Below are positions 41,830-49,536 of a stretch of 64,000 nucleotides of DNA, one piece after another; within the stretch, counting starts at the first letter, position 1; each line of letters opens with the position of its first letter. Origin of the DNA: Idiomarina baltica OS145 (GTDB taxonomy: Bacteria > Pseudomonadota > Gammaproteobacteria > Enterobacterales > Alteromonadaceae); NCBI RefSeq assembly GCF_000152885.1, contig NZ_CH672405.1, forward strand, positions 224,658-288,657. The letters run 5' to 3'. The notes below the pieces were generated by a model, which saw only the letters and a list, made by a program, of their open reading frames with translations, was not told the DNA's origin and searched no databases. The translations under genes and the position numbers were made by a program.

Positions 41830-43647
41830 TTAAAAAATGTGGGCTGCGATTACAGCAATGAGATAAGCTAAAATGCCGTAGCCTGCATATAACCCCCATG
41901 CGATTCGACTTTTACCTGTTTCAGCACGTAACATCGCGACCGTTGCAACACATTGCAATGCAACAACATAAAATAACAGCAAGCCAATGCCGGCACCTAA
42001 CGTTAATCCATCAGCCTGTATCTGCGCCGCTAAGCCGGCAATGTTTTCCTCGGCACCCGACATACCAAACATCGTGCCTAACGCACCAACAAATACCTCA
42101 CGCGCTAAAAACGACATGATCATGGCAACGCCATAGCGCCAGTCTAAACCCAGAGGCTCAAAGATAGGTTCAATAAAATGACCAATTTTACCCAATAATG
42201 AGTTTTCTAGACCCGCGCCTTGGGGGAAATAGCCCAACGTCCATAAGCATAAGGAAATAACAAAAATAACCGGCGCCGCGCGTTTGATAAATTGCAAGCC
42301 GCTGTTAATAACGCGTTGAAATAGCGGTTTCCAATGCGGTAAGCGATACGAAGGCAGTTCCAATATAAACGGCATGTCTTTGAGTTCTTTGCTTTTGCGC
42401 GTAAACACGTTCATCAAGGTACTCACGACGAGTGCCATCAGAATCCCGAAGAAATACAGCCCAAAAAAGGCAGCACCCTGCAGGTCAAACACGCCTAAAA
42501 ACGTTGCATCTTTTGGAATAAGCACGGCTATCAGTAAGGCATACACTGGCAATCGCGCTGAGCACGACATCAGAGGAATGGTGAGCATCGTGATCAGGCG
42601 TTTGCGCGGCGACTCAATGGTACGCGCCGCCATAATTGCAGGGATAGCACACGCATGCCCCGATAAATAGGGGATAAAGCTACGCCCAGACAAACCAAAT
42701 AAACTCAATGGCTTATGGCATATGAGCGCGGCTCGCGCCAAATAGCCGCTATCCTCTAATACACCAATAATAAGCGTCAAAACCATGATTTGCGGAACAA
42801 ACACTAAAAACGCGCCGACGCCACCGAATATAGCATCATTTAAAAAGTCAGAAACAATACCTGGCCCTATCATTCCGGTTAATGTATTGGCGATCCAACC
42901 TATTGCGGCCTCGGTACCATCCATAAGAGGCTGCGCCCAAGTAAAAATACTCTGAAACAAGAAAAACATAATCGCTAGGAAGGCAATACCACCCAGCACA
43001 TTATTCAGTAGAAAGGTGTCAATACGGTTCTGATTTTTTAGCACCACATCGGAGCGAATACCATACTCCGCGTTAATCGCACGCGCGCGTTCGATAAATT
43101 TTCTTTGCTCGCCAAGCTGAATGTTTAGCTCAGTCGGTGCTTGTGCTTGTTTAGCCAAACCCGGTAACGCCTCCTTAAACGCGGCAACGCCCTTTAGCGT
43201 TTTTGCCGAAAGCGCATAGACCGGTGCGCCGAGTTCCTTGTGCAACGCTTTGATATCAATATCCAAACCATAACGCTCAACTTCATCGATCATATTCAGC
43301 ACAAAAACAACGGCTTTGTTATTTTTACGTGCCAAAGCTTGAACTTGAAGTGCAAAGACTAAACTACGCTCAAGTCGCGCCGCGTCTAACACACATACGA
43401 CGAGTCGAGTATCATCATCGTCTACAGCGAGGTTTAACTTTTCGACAGCGATTTCTTCGTCTTTTGATAGGCTATGCAATGAGTAGGTACCGGGAAAGTC
43501 AACCACTTCAAACTGATCAAACTGACCCGTCTTAAGTTCGACGGTGACACCGGGGAAATTAGCGACTTTTTGTCGTAAGCCGGTTAATTGGTTGAACAAC
43601 AAGCTCTTACCACAGTTGGGTTTCCCCACTAAGACAATGCGTTCCAT
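41830..43647 (-). CDS. feoB: Ferrous iron transporter FeoB
   Basis: 605 residues, shorter than E. coli FeoB (773). G-protein domain: G1 GKPNCGKSLLFNQLTG, G3 DFPGTYSL, G4 NMID, G5 SAKT. Then a helical insertion and about eight to ten membrane helices with two Gate repeats (GHACAIPAIMAAR and LAREVFVGALGTMFG). GTP-dependent Fe(II) uptake across the inner membrane. The shortening seems to lie in the linker and C-terminal regions, as in some marine bacteria. Preceded by feoA; a Fur box lies before feoA. Confidence 0.95.
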   Translation of the reverse strand: MERIVLVGKPNCGKSLLFNQLTGLRQKVANFPGVTVELKTGQFDQFEVVDFPGTYSLHSLSKDEEIAVEKLNLAVDDDDTRLVVCVLDAARLERSLVFALQVQALARKNNKAVVFVLNMIDEVERYGLDIDIKALHKELGAPVYALSAKTLKGVAAFKEALPGLAKQAQAPTELNIQLGEQRKFIERARAINAEYGIRSDVVLKNQNRIDTFLLNNVLGGIAFLAIMFFLFQSIFTWAQPLMDGTEAAIGWIANTLTGMIGPGIVSDFLNDAIFGGVGAFLVFVPQIMVLTLIIGVLEDSGYLARAALICHKPLSLFGLSGRSFIPYLSGHACAIPAIMAARTIESPRKRLITMLTIPLMSCSARLPVYALLIAVLIPKDATFLGVFDLQGAAFFGLYFFGILMALVVSTLMNVFTRKSKELKDMPFILELPSYRLPHWKPLFQRVINSGLQFIKRAAPVIFVISLCLWTLGYFPQGAGLENSLLGKIGHFIEPIFEPLGLDWRYGVAMIMSFLAREVFVGALGTMFGMSGAEENIAGLAAQIQADGLTLGAGIGLLLFYVVALQCVATVAMLRAETGKSRIAWGLYAGYGILAYLIAVIAAHIF

Positions 43648-43677
43648 ATACGACCCAAGTTGTTTTAAATGATAGGC

Positions 43678-43914
43678 TTAACTGGCCAAGGCAAGATTAA
43701 TTTTTTCAGCAACCGCTTGTTCGAGTGAGTAAACACAATCACCGACTTGTACCACCAACGGACCTTTAAAGGGCGAGCGGCGGACGCACACGACTTGCTG
43801 CCCCTCACTGAACCCCATTTCTTGCAACCGGCTGATAACCGGTCCCGTCAGCTGCGAGTTAATTGTTTCAACGACAGCAGCTTGCTTAGCCTTTAATTCC
43901 CAAAGTGTTTTCAT
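43678..43914 (-). CDS. feoA: FeoA iron-transport accessory protein
   Basis: 78 residues from the ATG at 43914, where GGGAGG gives a strong RBS; the frame stays open upstream but is not FeoA-like and passes through the Fur box. SH3-like fold: ISRLQEMGFSEGQQVVCVRR, SPFKGPLVVQVGDCVYSLE and QAVAEKINLAL. Cytoplasmic partner of FeoB, encoded 30 bases downstream. No feoC is present. Confidence 0.92.
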   Translation of the reverse strand: MKTLWELKAKQAAVVETINSQLTGPVISRLQEMGFSEGQQVVCVRRSPFKGPLVVQVGDCVYSLEQAVAEKINLALAS

Positions 43915-43927
43915 ACGCCCTCCCGAA

Positions 43928-43942
43928 TGAGAACTATTATCA
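43928..43942 (-). promoter_or_regulatory. Fur box before feoAB
   Basis: TGAGAACTATTATCA (plus-strand reading) matches the 7-1-7 Fur consensus at 12 of 14 arm positions; one arm, ATTATCA, is perfect. It lies 13 bases before the feoA start and would repress the operon in iron-rich cells. Confidence 0.75.
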
Positions 43943-44085
43943 TAAATATTAAGATTATCTTCAATAGATTGCTTGATCCAAAGCAAGTTCCTATCTAATG
44001 TGGTAAAACGCAGTCTGGCAGGGCTTATTAGGCGAGTCGTAAAGCCAAACGTACAACTTAGCAAGCTAACTAACTGGAGTATAAA

Positions 44086-45027
44086 ATGAGAGGAGTCGTA
44101 CTCGACGCTGCCAGCTTAGGCAATGATGTCGATTGGCAACCCATCGCAGCACAATTGGATGACTGGCAAGTATTCAATGAAACTACTGCTGAGCAAGTGG
44201 TGGAACGTATCCAAAAGGCCGATATCGTATTTAGCAATAAAGTTGTGCTTGATAACGAAACGCTACGCTCTGCGACTCAACTCAAGTGGATAGGCATTCT
44301 CGCCACGGGCACCAACAATGTCGATCACGACACAGCTAAAGCACGCGGCATTAAGGTCGCTAATGTTGAAGCTTACGGAACCGCGAGTGTGGCTCAACAC
44401 ACGCTCACTCTAATGCTTAACCTTGCGACACAAGCACAACGATATCATCAGCTCGTTGCCTCAGGTGCGTGGCAAACTGCATCTCGTTTCTGTTTAAATG
44501 ACTTTCCGGTGGTTCAGTTAGCCGGCAAACACTTGGTTATAGTCGGTCATGGTGAGTTGGGGCAAGCCGTGGAATCCTTAGCAAAAGCCTTTGGCATGAA
44601 AGTATCGATAGCGGCTCGACCCGGCAAAAAAAACGACCCACGCCCCAGCCTCGATAGTTTACTACCCGAAGCGGACGTCATTTCACTTCATTGCCCATTA
44701 ACCGATGATACGAAAGACCTATTAAACAGCAACAATTTAGCGCACTGCAAACCGGAACTACTCATCGTGAACGCCGCTCGGGGTGGGATCGTTAATGAAC
44801 ACGATGCGGTTGAGGCTTTAAGAAACGGTATCATTGCTGGTTTGGCAGTCGACGTACTGTCAGAGGAGCCACCCCGCAACGGCAATCCCCTGCTCGATGC
44901 GATTAACGAACCACTTAATTTAATCGTCACGCCTCACTCCGCGTGGTTAGCGCCAGAGGCACGCCAAGCAATTATCAACATTAGTGCCAATAACTTGCGT
45001 CAGTTTCTTCAGGATGATGGGCAATAA
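44086..45027 (+). CDS. D-2-hydroxyacid dehydrogenase (glycerate dehydrogenase-like)
   Basis: 313 residues. NAD loop VIVGHGELGQAVESLAKAFGM, HCPLTDDTKDLLN, VNAARGGIVNEHDAVEAL with the catalytic Arg, Glu in VLSEEPP and His in VTPHSAWLAPEA. Acts on hydroxypyruvate, glycerate or a related 2-ketoacid with NAD(P)H. The family HprA/hydroxypyruvate reductase is the closest guess. Stands alone; its last 19 bases overlap the convergent DUF6436-like gene. Confidence 0.88.
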   Translation: MRGVVLDAASLGNDVDWQPIAAQLDDWQVFNETTAEQVVERIQKADIVFSNKVVLDNETLRSATQLKWIGILATGTNNVDHDTAKARGIKVANVEAYGTASVAQHTLTLMLNLATQAQRYHQLVASGAWQTASRFCLNDFPVVQLAGKHLVIVGHGELGQAVESLAKAFGMKVSIAARPGKKNDPRPSLDSLLPEADVISLHCPLTDDTKDLLNSNNLAHCKPELLIVNAARGGIVNEHDAVEALRNGIIAGLAVDVLSEEPPRNGNPLLDAINEPLNLIVTPHSAWLAPEARQAIINISANNLRQFLQDDGQ

Positions 45028-45551
45028 CATCCGCGAGCCACGGTATTCACCCAACCAGAGTCGAGCGGTTTAGCAGCCGCTCCAACGCGTTGTATGAGCG
45101 GTTCAATAAAGCTGCTTTCGGTATTACAAAACGCGCCGTCTGCGTAGGGTCCTAAGTAAACTAACTCACTGTTGGCATCGAAAATGATCACGGCAGGCGT
45201 TGCGGGCAAAAAGTGCCTAAGCATCGGCAACTCGTTAAGCGACAGTTCGACATTGGTGCCATTACTGTCATTCACTTTACGCTTAACGACTTGCTTGTGG
45301 GCTTCTGTTCGCCAATTACACATACAGTGGGTATCCATCACATGAAAGACGCGTGAGTCTGTTTTATATCCCTTCTGACGAAGCCACTGACCGAGGCGTT
45401 CGCCGACTTGTCCCTGCGCGACTTGTGCCTGCAACTGCCCAGATTGATCGAACCACATTAACGGCTGATACAGCAAATAACTACTCAACGCGATGACCAG
45501 CACCAGCGCGCTGACGGCTATGGCAGTGAGTTTAACTCGTGTTTTATTCAA
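45009..45551 (-). CDS. Membrane-anchored thioredoxin-like protein (DUF6436-like)
   Basis: About 180 residues. The start is uncertain: I chose the TTG at 45551 (LNKTRVKLTAIAV), preceded by GTAGG, because an ATG at 45659 would sit only 11 bases from the divergent gene. One N-terminal helix (LTAIAVSALVLVIALSSYLLY) then a periplasmic domain with DTHCMCNWR, ELPMLRHFLPATPAVIIFD, YLGPYADG and a C-terminal RGCYCPSS. The two CxC pairs and the strand pattern suggest a thioredoxin-like fold with redox or metal-binding cysteines. Function unknown. Confidence 0.65.
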   Translation of the reverse strand: MNKTRVKLTAIAVSALVLVIALSSYLLYQPLMWFDQSGQLQAQVAQGQVGERLGQWLRQKGYKTDSRVFHVMDTHCMCNWRTEAHKQVVKRKVNDSNGTNVELSLNELPMLRHFLPATPAVIIFDANSELVYLGPYADGAFCNTESSFIEPLIQRVGAAAKPLDSGWVNTVARGCYCPSS

Positions 45552-45670
45552 ACCTACACGCCCGACGATAAGAAATCGTTCTATTTTGGCATAATTTGTA
45601 CTTATCACGAAGCCAAATAATGGCTTATAGTGTTGATGTAAATTACAAAAAATCAACAAAGGACTGAGTT

Positions 45671-46141
45671 ATGAAAGAGCTCAAATGGGGTATTATTTTT
45701 AGTATCGCAATGCTGCTCTGGTTGACGGTTGAGCGACTCGCTGGCTTGCACCATCAAAATATCGAGTACCATTTCTTTCTCACCAATATCTTCGCAATTA
45801 TCGCCATCGCCATTTACGTTCTCGCCCTACGCGATAAAAAGCAGAGTTTACCCGAGCAGAAAATGACTTGGCTGACCGGCTTTATCAGCGGCGTTAAGCT
45901 TACCCTCGTGGTGGCTATCTTAGCGCCCTTAGTGCAGTTAATCTTTCATACCACGATATCGCCCGAGTTTTTTGACAATATGCGTCATCACGCGGTCGCC
46001 TCAGGCATGATGAGTGATATGAGAGCAGAAGAATATTTTACCCTCACCGCCTATATCTTCCAGTCTATTGTTGGCGCAATCGGCTTAGGGTTAATCACCA
46101 GTGCGATCGTTGCTTTCTTTTTACGTTCAAAAGACACGTAA
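45671..46141 (+). CDS. DUF4199 membrane protein
   Basis: 156 residues, four membrane helices. The start LKWGIIFSIAMLLWLTVERL, the loop LHHQNIEYHFFLTNIFAII and the later SGVKLTLVVAILAPLVQ with HHAVASGMMSDMRAEEYFT match the DUF4199 pattern. Function unknown. Single gene, divergent from the thioredoxin-like gene; good RBS (GGACTGAG). Confidence 0.82.
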   Translation: MKELKWGIIFSIAMLLWLTVERLAGLHHQNIEYHFFLTNIFAIIAIAIYVLALRDKKQSLPEQKMTWLTGFISGVKLTLVVAILAPLVQLIFHTTISPEFFDNMRHHAVASGMMSDMRAEEYFTLTAYIFQSIVGAIGLGLITSAIVAFFLRSKDT

Positions 46142-46270
46142 CGCACGCAACTAAACCTTCAAAAAAGCGTCTTATCTCTGACAAATAGTTTTGCCATCGT
46201 AATGCGCCTGTTGATCCTTTAGGACTCAGGCGCGTAACCATAGCTCAGTTGTATTGCAGTAGAGGTAAAG

Positions 46271-46501
46271 ATGTCATCAATTAAGTCAAATTTCATCGCT
46301 AAAGATTTTGCGCGTCGCGTTAAACAACGCCGCAAGACACTGATGCTTCCAATGACTCAACTCGCTAAGAAGTTGGGCGTAAGCGAACCTGAATATACCC
46401 AAATCGAATCAGGAACACGTCCGCCTTCGCGCAAGCTACTAACGCAGATCTCGATAGAACTGCGCACCTCTGAGAAATGGCTTGTCGAGGGTGGTTATTA
46501 A
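46271..46501 (+). CDS. Small XRE-type helix-turn-helix protein
   Basis: 76 residues, little more than a lambda-repressor-like domain: FARRVKQRRKTLMLPMTQLAKKLGVSEPEYTQIESGTRPPSRKLL in outline. GAGGTAAAG provides a near-ideal RBS. No toxin partner is adjacent: the next gene, convergent with a four-base overlap, encodes a DUF2892 protein. Probably a small regulator with unknown target. Confidence 0.75.
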   Translation: MSSIKSNFIAKDFARRVKQRRKTLMLPMTQLAKKLGVSEPEYTQIESGTRPPSRKLLTQISIELRTSEKWLVEGGY

Positions 46502-46725
46502 ACACCCTCTCGATTCAATTTTGCCAGTTCTCGTTCGGTTTTTAGTCCTAGCACGCGGTTAAAAAAGATCGCGGCAGGACAGAACCCGGTAAACGATTGC
46601 TGTAATAAATTAGCCCCGACAAACACCGTCAACCACACGAATCCTGAATGGACCCATACCGTTAGTGCCACAGATAATAAAATCATGATGCCAGCAAATG
46701 CTGTAACCGCTTTTTCAACACTCAT
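46498..46725 (-). CDS. DUF2892 (YgaP-like) inner-membrane protein
   Basis: 75 residues with two helices: KAVTAFAGIMILLSVALTVW and FVWLTVFVGANLLQQSFTGFCPAAIFF, ending with GLKTEREL. The GFCP motif is the DUF2892 hallmark, often linked to rhodanese and sulfide chemistry; no rhodanese lies beside it here. Convergent with the XRE gene. Confidence 0.85.
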   Translation of the reverse strand: MSVEKAVTAFAGIMILLSVALTVWVHSGFVWLTVFVGANLLQQSFTGFCPAAIFFNRVLGLKTERELAKLNREGV

Positions 46726-46830
46726 GGTAACACCCCATAAATATACAATATGTTTTTATATATAATATCAATTGAGCCAGTTTACAAGTAAAATAAGCGC
46801 CATAAATCTTCTTATCCTAAGTGCGCTCGA

Positions 46831-47082
46831 ATGCTCGCAGGCTACCTACTCCACCAAGGCTTTATGCAGACTCGCTTAAAAGTCTATAAAGCAAATCTGA
46901 TAAGGGCTGAAGCGATCTTTCGGAAATTCGGCCGTTGGACCTTACTTTTTGCCTGGCTACCGATTATTGGTGATCCATTAACACTGTTTGCTGGTTTATC
47001 TAGGGTTAATTTTGGTTTATTTTTGCTGTTAGTGTCTGTGGGAAAAGTGGCGCGCTATGCCGTAATGGCCACCAGCGTTTAG
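46831..47082 (+). pseudogene. YqaA/VTT-family membrane protein, N-terminally truncated
   Basis: 83 residues that match only the second half of YqaA-like proteins: AIFRKFGRWTLLFAWLPIIGDPLTLFAGLSRV and FLLLVSVGKVARYAVMA. Family members are about 140-190 residues and begin with two or three more helices, of which no trace lies in the 105 AT-rich bases upstream. No clear RBS precedes the ATG. I call it a remnant, though expression as a short protein cannot be excluded. It ends nine bases before the H-NOX-like gene. Confidence 0.65.
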
Positions 47083-47090
47083 GGATAAAT

Positions 47091-47672
47091 ATGATTGGAA
47101 TCATTCAGCAAGTGCTGCTCGAGCTACTCGAAGAGAAAGGTGGCGAAGAACTTAAACAACGTGTTTTAAAAAGAGCCCACGTTGACCCATCGGTAAATTA
47201 TCGTATTGACAAAAACTACAGTGATGACGAATGTCTTCGATTAATTGCAGCGTCTGTCGAAGAGACAGGTTTTACCGAAAGCGAAGTCTATGCCCTTTAC
47301 GCATCTGCTTTTCTAAAAAAAGCGCAGGCTTTATTTCCACGGTTTTTCGAAATCGCAGACGATTCGGAAGGCTTCCTGCTCAGACAAGCACGCATTCATG
47401 CTGTCATGGCCTCGGGGTTAAAGCAGCAAGAGGAACGACAACATGTTAATGACAAGTTTTCTGCCTCCCCCATCGAGCCCGGTAAAGTCAGAGTGATTTA
47501 CCGATCGCCTAATGGTCTCTGTCGTCTATATCAAGCCCTCGCGTTTGAAGTCGCCTCGCTGTATGGCGATGAGATTGAATTCGACGAGCCCTGTTGCATG
47601 CATAAGGGCGCAGTGCATTGTGAGTTCATAATAACTTGGCCGAATAAACGTCAGGAGGTGGTTCATGGCTGA
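47091..47672 (+). CDS. H-NOX/heme-NO-binding-like sensor with V4R-like tail
   Basis: 193 residues. The start MIGIIQQVLLELLEEKGGEE and YSDDECLRLIAASVEETGFTESEVYALY fit the HNOB fold; His103 (ARIHAVMASGL) matches the proximal heme His. The heme-propionate motif YxSxR is changed to YRSPN (137-141), so the Arg is missing. The tail has FDEPCCMHKGAVHCEF (Cys168, Cys169, His171, Cys177), which recalls the V4R Cys motif and could bind zinc or sense redox state. It overlaps the GGDEF-EAL gene by eight bases, as H-NOX genes often do with their c-di-GMP effectors (HaCE). Confidence 0.78.
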   Translation: MIGIIQQVLLELLEEKGGEELKQRVLKRAHVDPSVNYRIDKNYSDDECLRLIAASVEETGFTESEVYALYASAFLKKAQALFPRFFEIADDSEGFLLRQARIHAVMASGLKQQEERQHVNDKFSASPIEPGKVRVIYRSPNGLCRLYQALAFEVASLYGDEIEFDEPCCMHKGAVHCEFIITWPNKRQEVVHG

Positions 47673-49536
47673 TACTCATCATCCATCGTTACGCCAAGTT
47701 ATTACTCAAATAGCGGACCAGTTATGCGACACCATCGATAACAACTTCGATATTCACGTAAGCGTTGATACGCAAGATACTGAAGGTCAAAAACTTGCGC
47801 TACTCGTCAACTTTTTATTGGAGAACGTACGCCGCTCGCTGACTGATATGCAGTCACTTAATGAGCAACTCGAAGACAAAGTGAAAGAACGTACCTCTTT
47901 ACTTGACCTCATTTTAGCGGGCTCAAATGATGGTGTGTGGATTTGGGACATCGCGAAAGATGAACTGACATTGTCAGGTCGTTGGTACTCAATGCTCGAA
48001 CTCCCCCACGACGCTAATACCCAATCGCCTGAGTTTTGGTATCAACAAATTCATCCTGCTGATCGCGAACGCTTCAGCAATGCTATTCGACGCTTACGCA
48101 AAGGCGAATCTGAACATCTCAATGTCGAATATCGCGTCAAAACAACGCGCCACGGATACCGATGGATGCTGTGTCGGGGCGTTTGTCAAAAAGATAATCA
48201 GCAGCAATGTTCAATCGTTGCAGGAACACAGACAGATATATCCGCTATGCGTATCTTTGACCAAGAGTCTGGCATGCCCAATGAGCGCTACTTACGTGAA
48301 CGTGTCGAAGATGCGCTTGATGAGCAACAACCACTGTTTTTGATTTATGTAACGGTTGAAAATATCGATGCGATACTCAATGCAAGTGAGCACGCCAGTA
48401 ATGCTCGCTTGTATCCAGTAATTCAAGAACGACTGAACCAAGTCAATGGTGTACATCTCGTAGCAAGTAAACTCAGCGCCATCACCTTTGCTGTCATGGG
48501 CTTTGAATCGGAGTTGACCCAGAGCGGTTTAACCATTGAGGACGTATGTCAGCAGATACGTGATAACTGTGCCAATACTCACAATACGTTTAAAGAGGAT
48601 GCTCGCTTTGAAGTGGCGGTCGGTGCAGTCGCTTCCTCCATGCTAAAAGTTGACCAGTCGCAGCAGCTCATCAACTATGCTTGGTCAGCACTGCGACGCG
48701 CACGCCAGTTAGGGCAAACGTGTATTTTTACTGAGACCCATATTACTCAGGATAGTCGCCGTATTCGCGTAGAGCAGGAGTTGCGACGTAGCCTGATGCA
48801 AAATGCACTGGCACCGGATTATCAAGCAATTTACGCAGGAAAAACCAAACAACTTATTGGGTTCGAGGCGCTTGCGCGATTTCGGCACCCCGAGCTCGGC
48901 ATTGTATCACCGGGGGAGTTTATTCCCATCGCTGAAGACTCGGGACTGATGCGAGAATTGGGCTATGCAATCTTAGACCGCACCATCGAGACCATTCAAA
49001 CATGGCAGAGTAACGCACTGCGCAATCATCCGTTTTATATCGCCGTCAACGTCTCAGCGATACAGCTTGAAGATCTCTACTTCGCCGATAATGTATTAGC
49101 TAAACTTGAAGGTGCAGGTGTCGACCCGCAGCGATTAAAACTCGAGGTAACCGAATCAACGCTGGTCGAGAGTTTTAAAAGTGCTGCCTTGCAACTCGAT
49201 AAACTCCGCCAAAATGGTGTAAGAATTGCCTTGGATGATTTTGGTACCGGTTACTCATCATTAAGCTATTTACGTAGTTTATCCATCGACACGCTCAAAA
49301 TTGATCGGAGTTTTGTCGCTAAGTTGCATGAAAATGAACAAAAAGCCGCAATCATAAAGACAGTCTATGAGTTAGCCACACAGCTAAAACTGTCCGTCGT
49401 CGCTGAAGGCGTTGAGGAAGTCGAAGAGCTCAACTTCCTCAACAATATCGGTGATATGGCGATTCAAGGCTTTTTACTTGCTCGTCCAATGCCGGCAGAG
49501 CAGGCTATCGCACAAGTATCACAACATCACAACTAG
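47665..49536 (+). CDS. PAS-GGDEF(degenerate)-EAL phosphodiesterase, HaCE-like
   Basis: 623 residues. An N-terminal coiled region (about 50-80) and PAS domain (about 85-195, with GVWIWDIAKDELTLSGRWY and EYRVKTTRHGYRWM) are followed by a GGDEF-like domain whose active site is lost (SAITF in place of GGDEF) and an intact EAL domain: GFEALARFRH, AVNVSAIQL, LEVTESTLVE, ALDDFGTGYSSL, LKIDRSFV, VAEGVE, QGFLLARPM. Predicted c-di-GMP phosphodiesterase. Translationally coupled to the H-NOX-like sensor, so NO or redox state probably controls its activity by direct contact. Confidence 0.9.
   Translation: MADTHHPSLRQVITQIADQLCDTIDNNFDIHVSVDTQDTEGQKLALLVNFLLENVRRSLTDMQSLNEQLEDKVKERTSLLDLILAGSNDGVWIWDIAKDELTLSGRWYSMLELPHDANTQSPEFWYQQIHPADRERFSNAIRRLRKGESEHLNVEYRVKTTRHGYRWMLCRGVCQKDNQQQCSIVAGTQTDISAMRIFDQESGMPNERYLRERVEDALDEQQPLFLIYVTVENIDAILNASEHASNARLYPVIQERLNQVNGVHLVASKLSAITFAVMGFESELTQSGLTIEDVCQQIRDNCANTHNTFKEDARFEVAVGAVASSMLKVDQSQQLINYAWSALRRARQLGQTCIFTETHITQDSRRIRVEQELRRSLMQNALAPDYQAIYAGKTKQLIGFEALARFRHPELGIVSPGEFIPIAEDSGLMRELGYAILDRTIETIQTWQSNALRNHPFYIAVNVSAIQLEDLYFADNVLAKLEGAGVDPQRLKLEVTESTLVESFKSAALQLDKLRQNGVRIALDDFGTGYSSLSYLRSLSIDTLKIDRSFVAKLHENEQKAAIIKTVYELATQLKLSVVAEGVEEVEELNFLNNIGDMAIQGFLLARPMPAEQAIAQVSQHHN

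Noticed and set aside
46271-46725. Toxin-antitoxin pair from the small XRE gene and its neighbour
   Set aside because: The neighbour is a convergent DUF2892 membrane protein, not a co-transcribed toxin.
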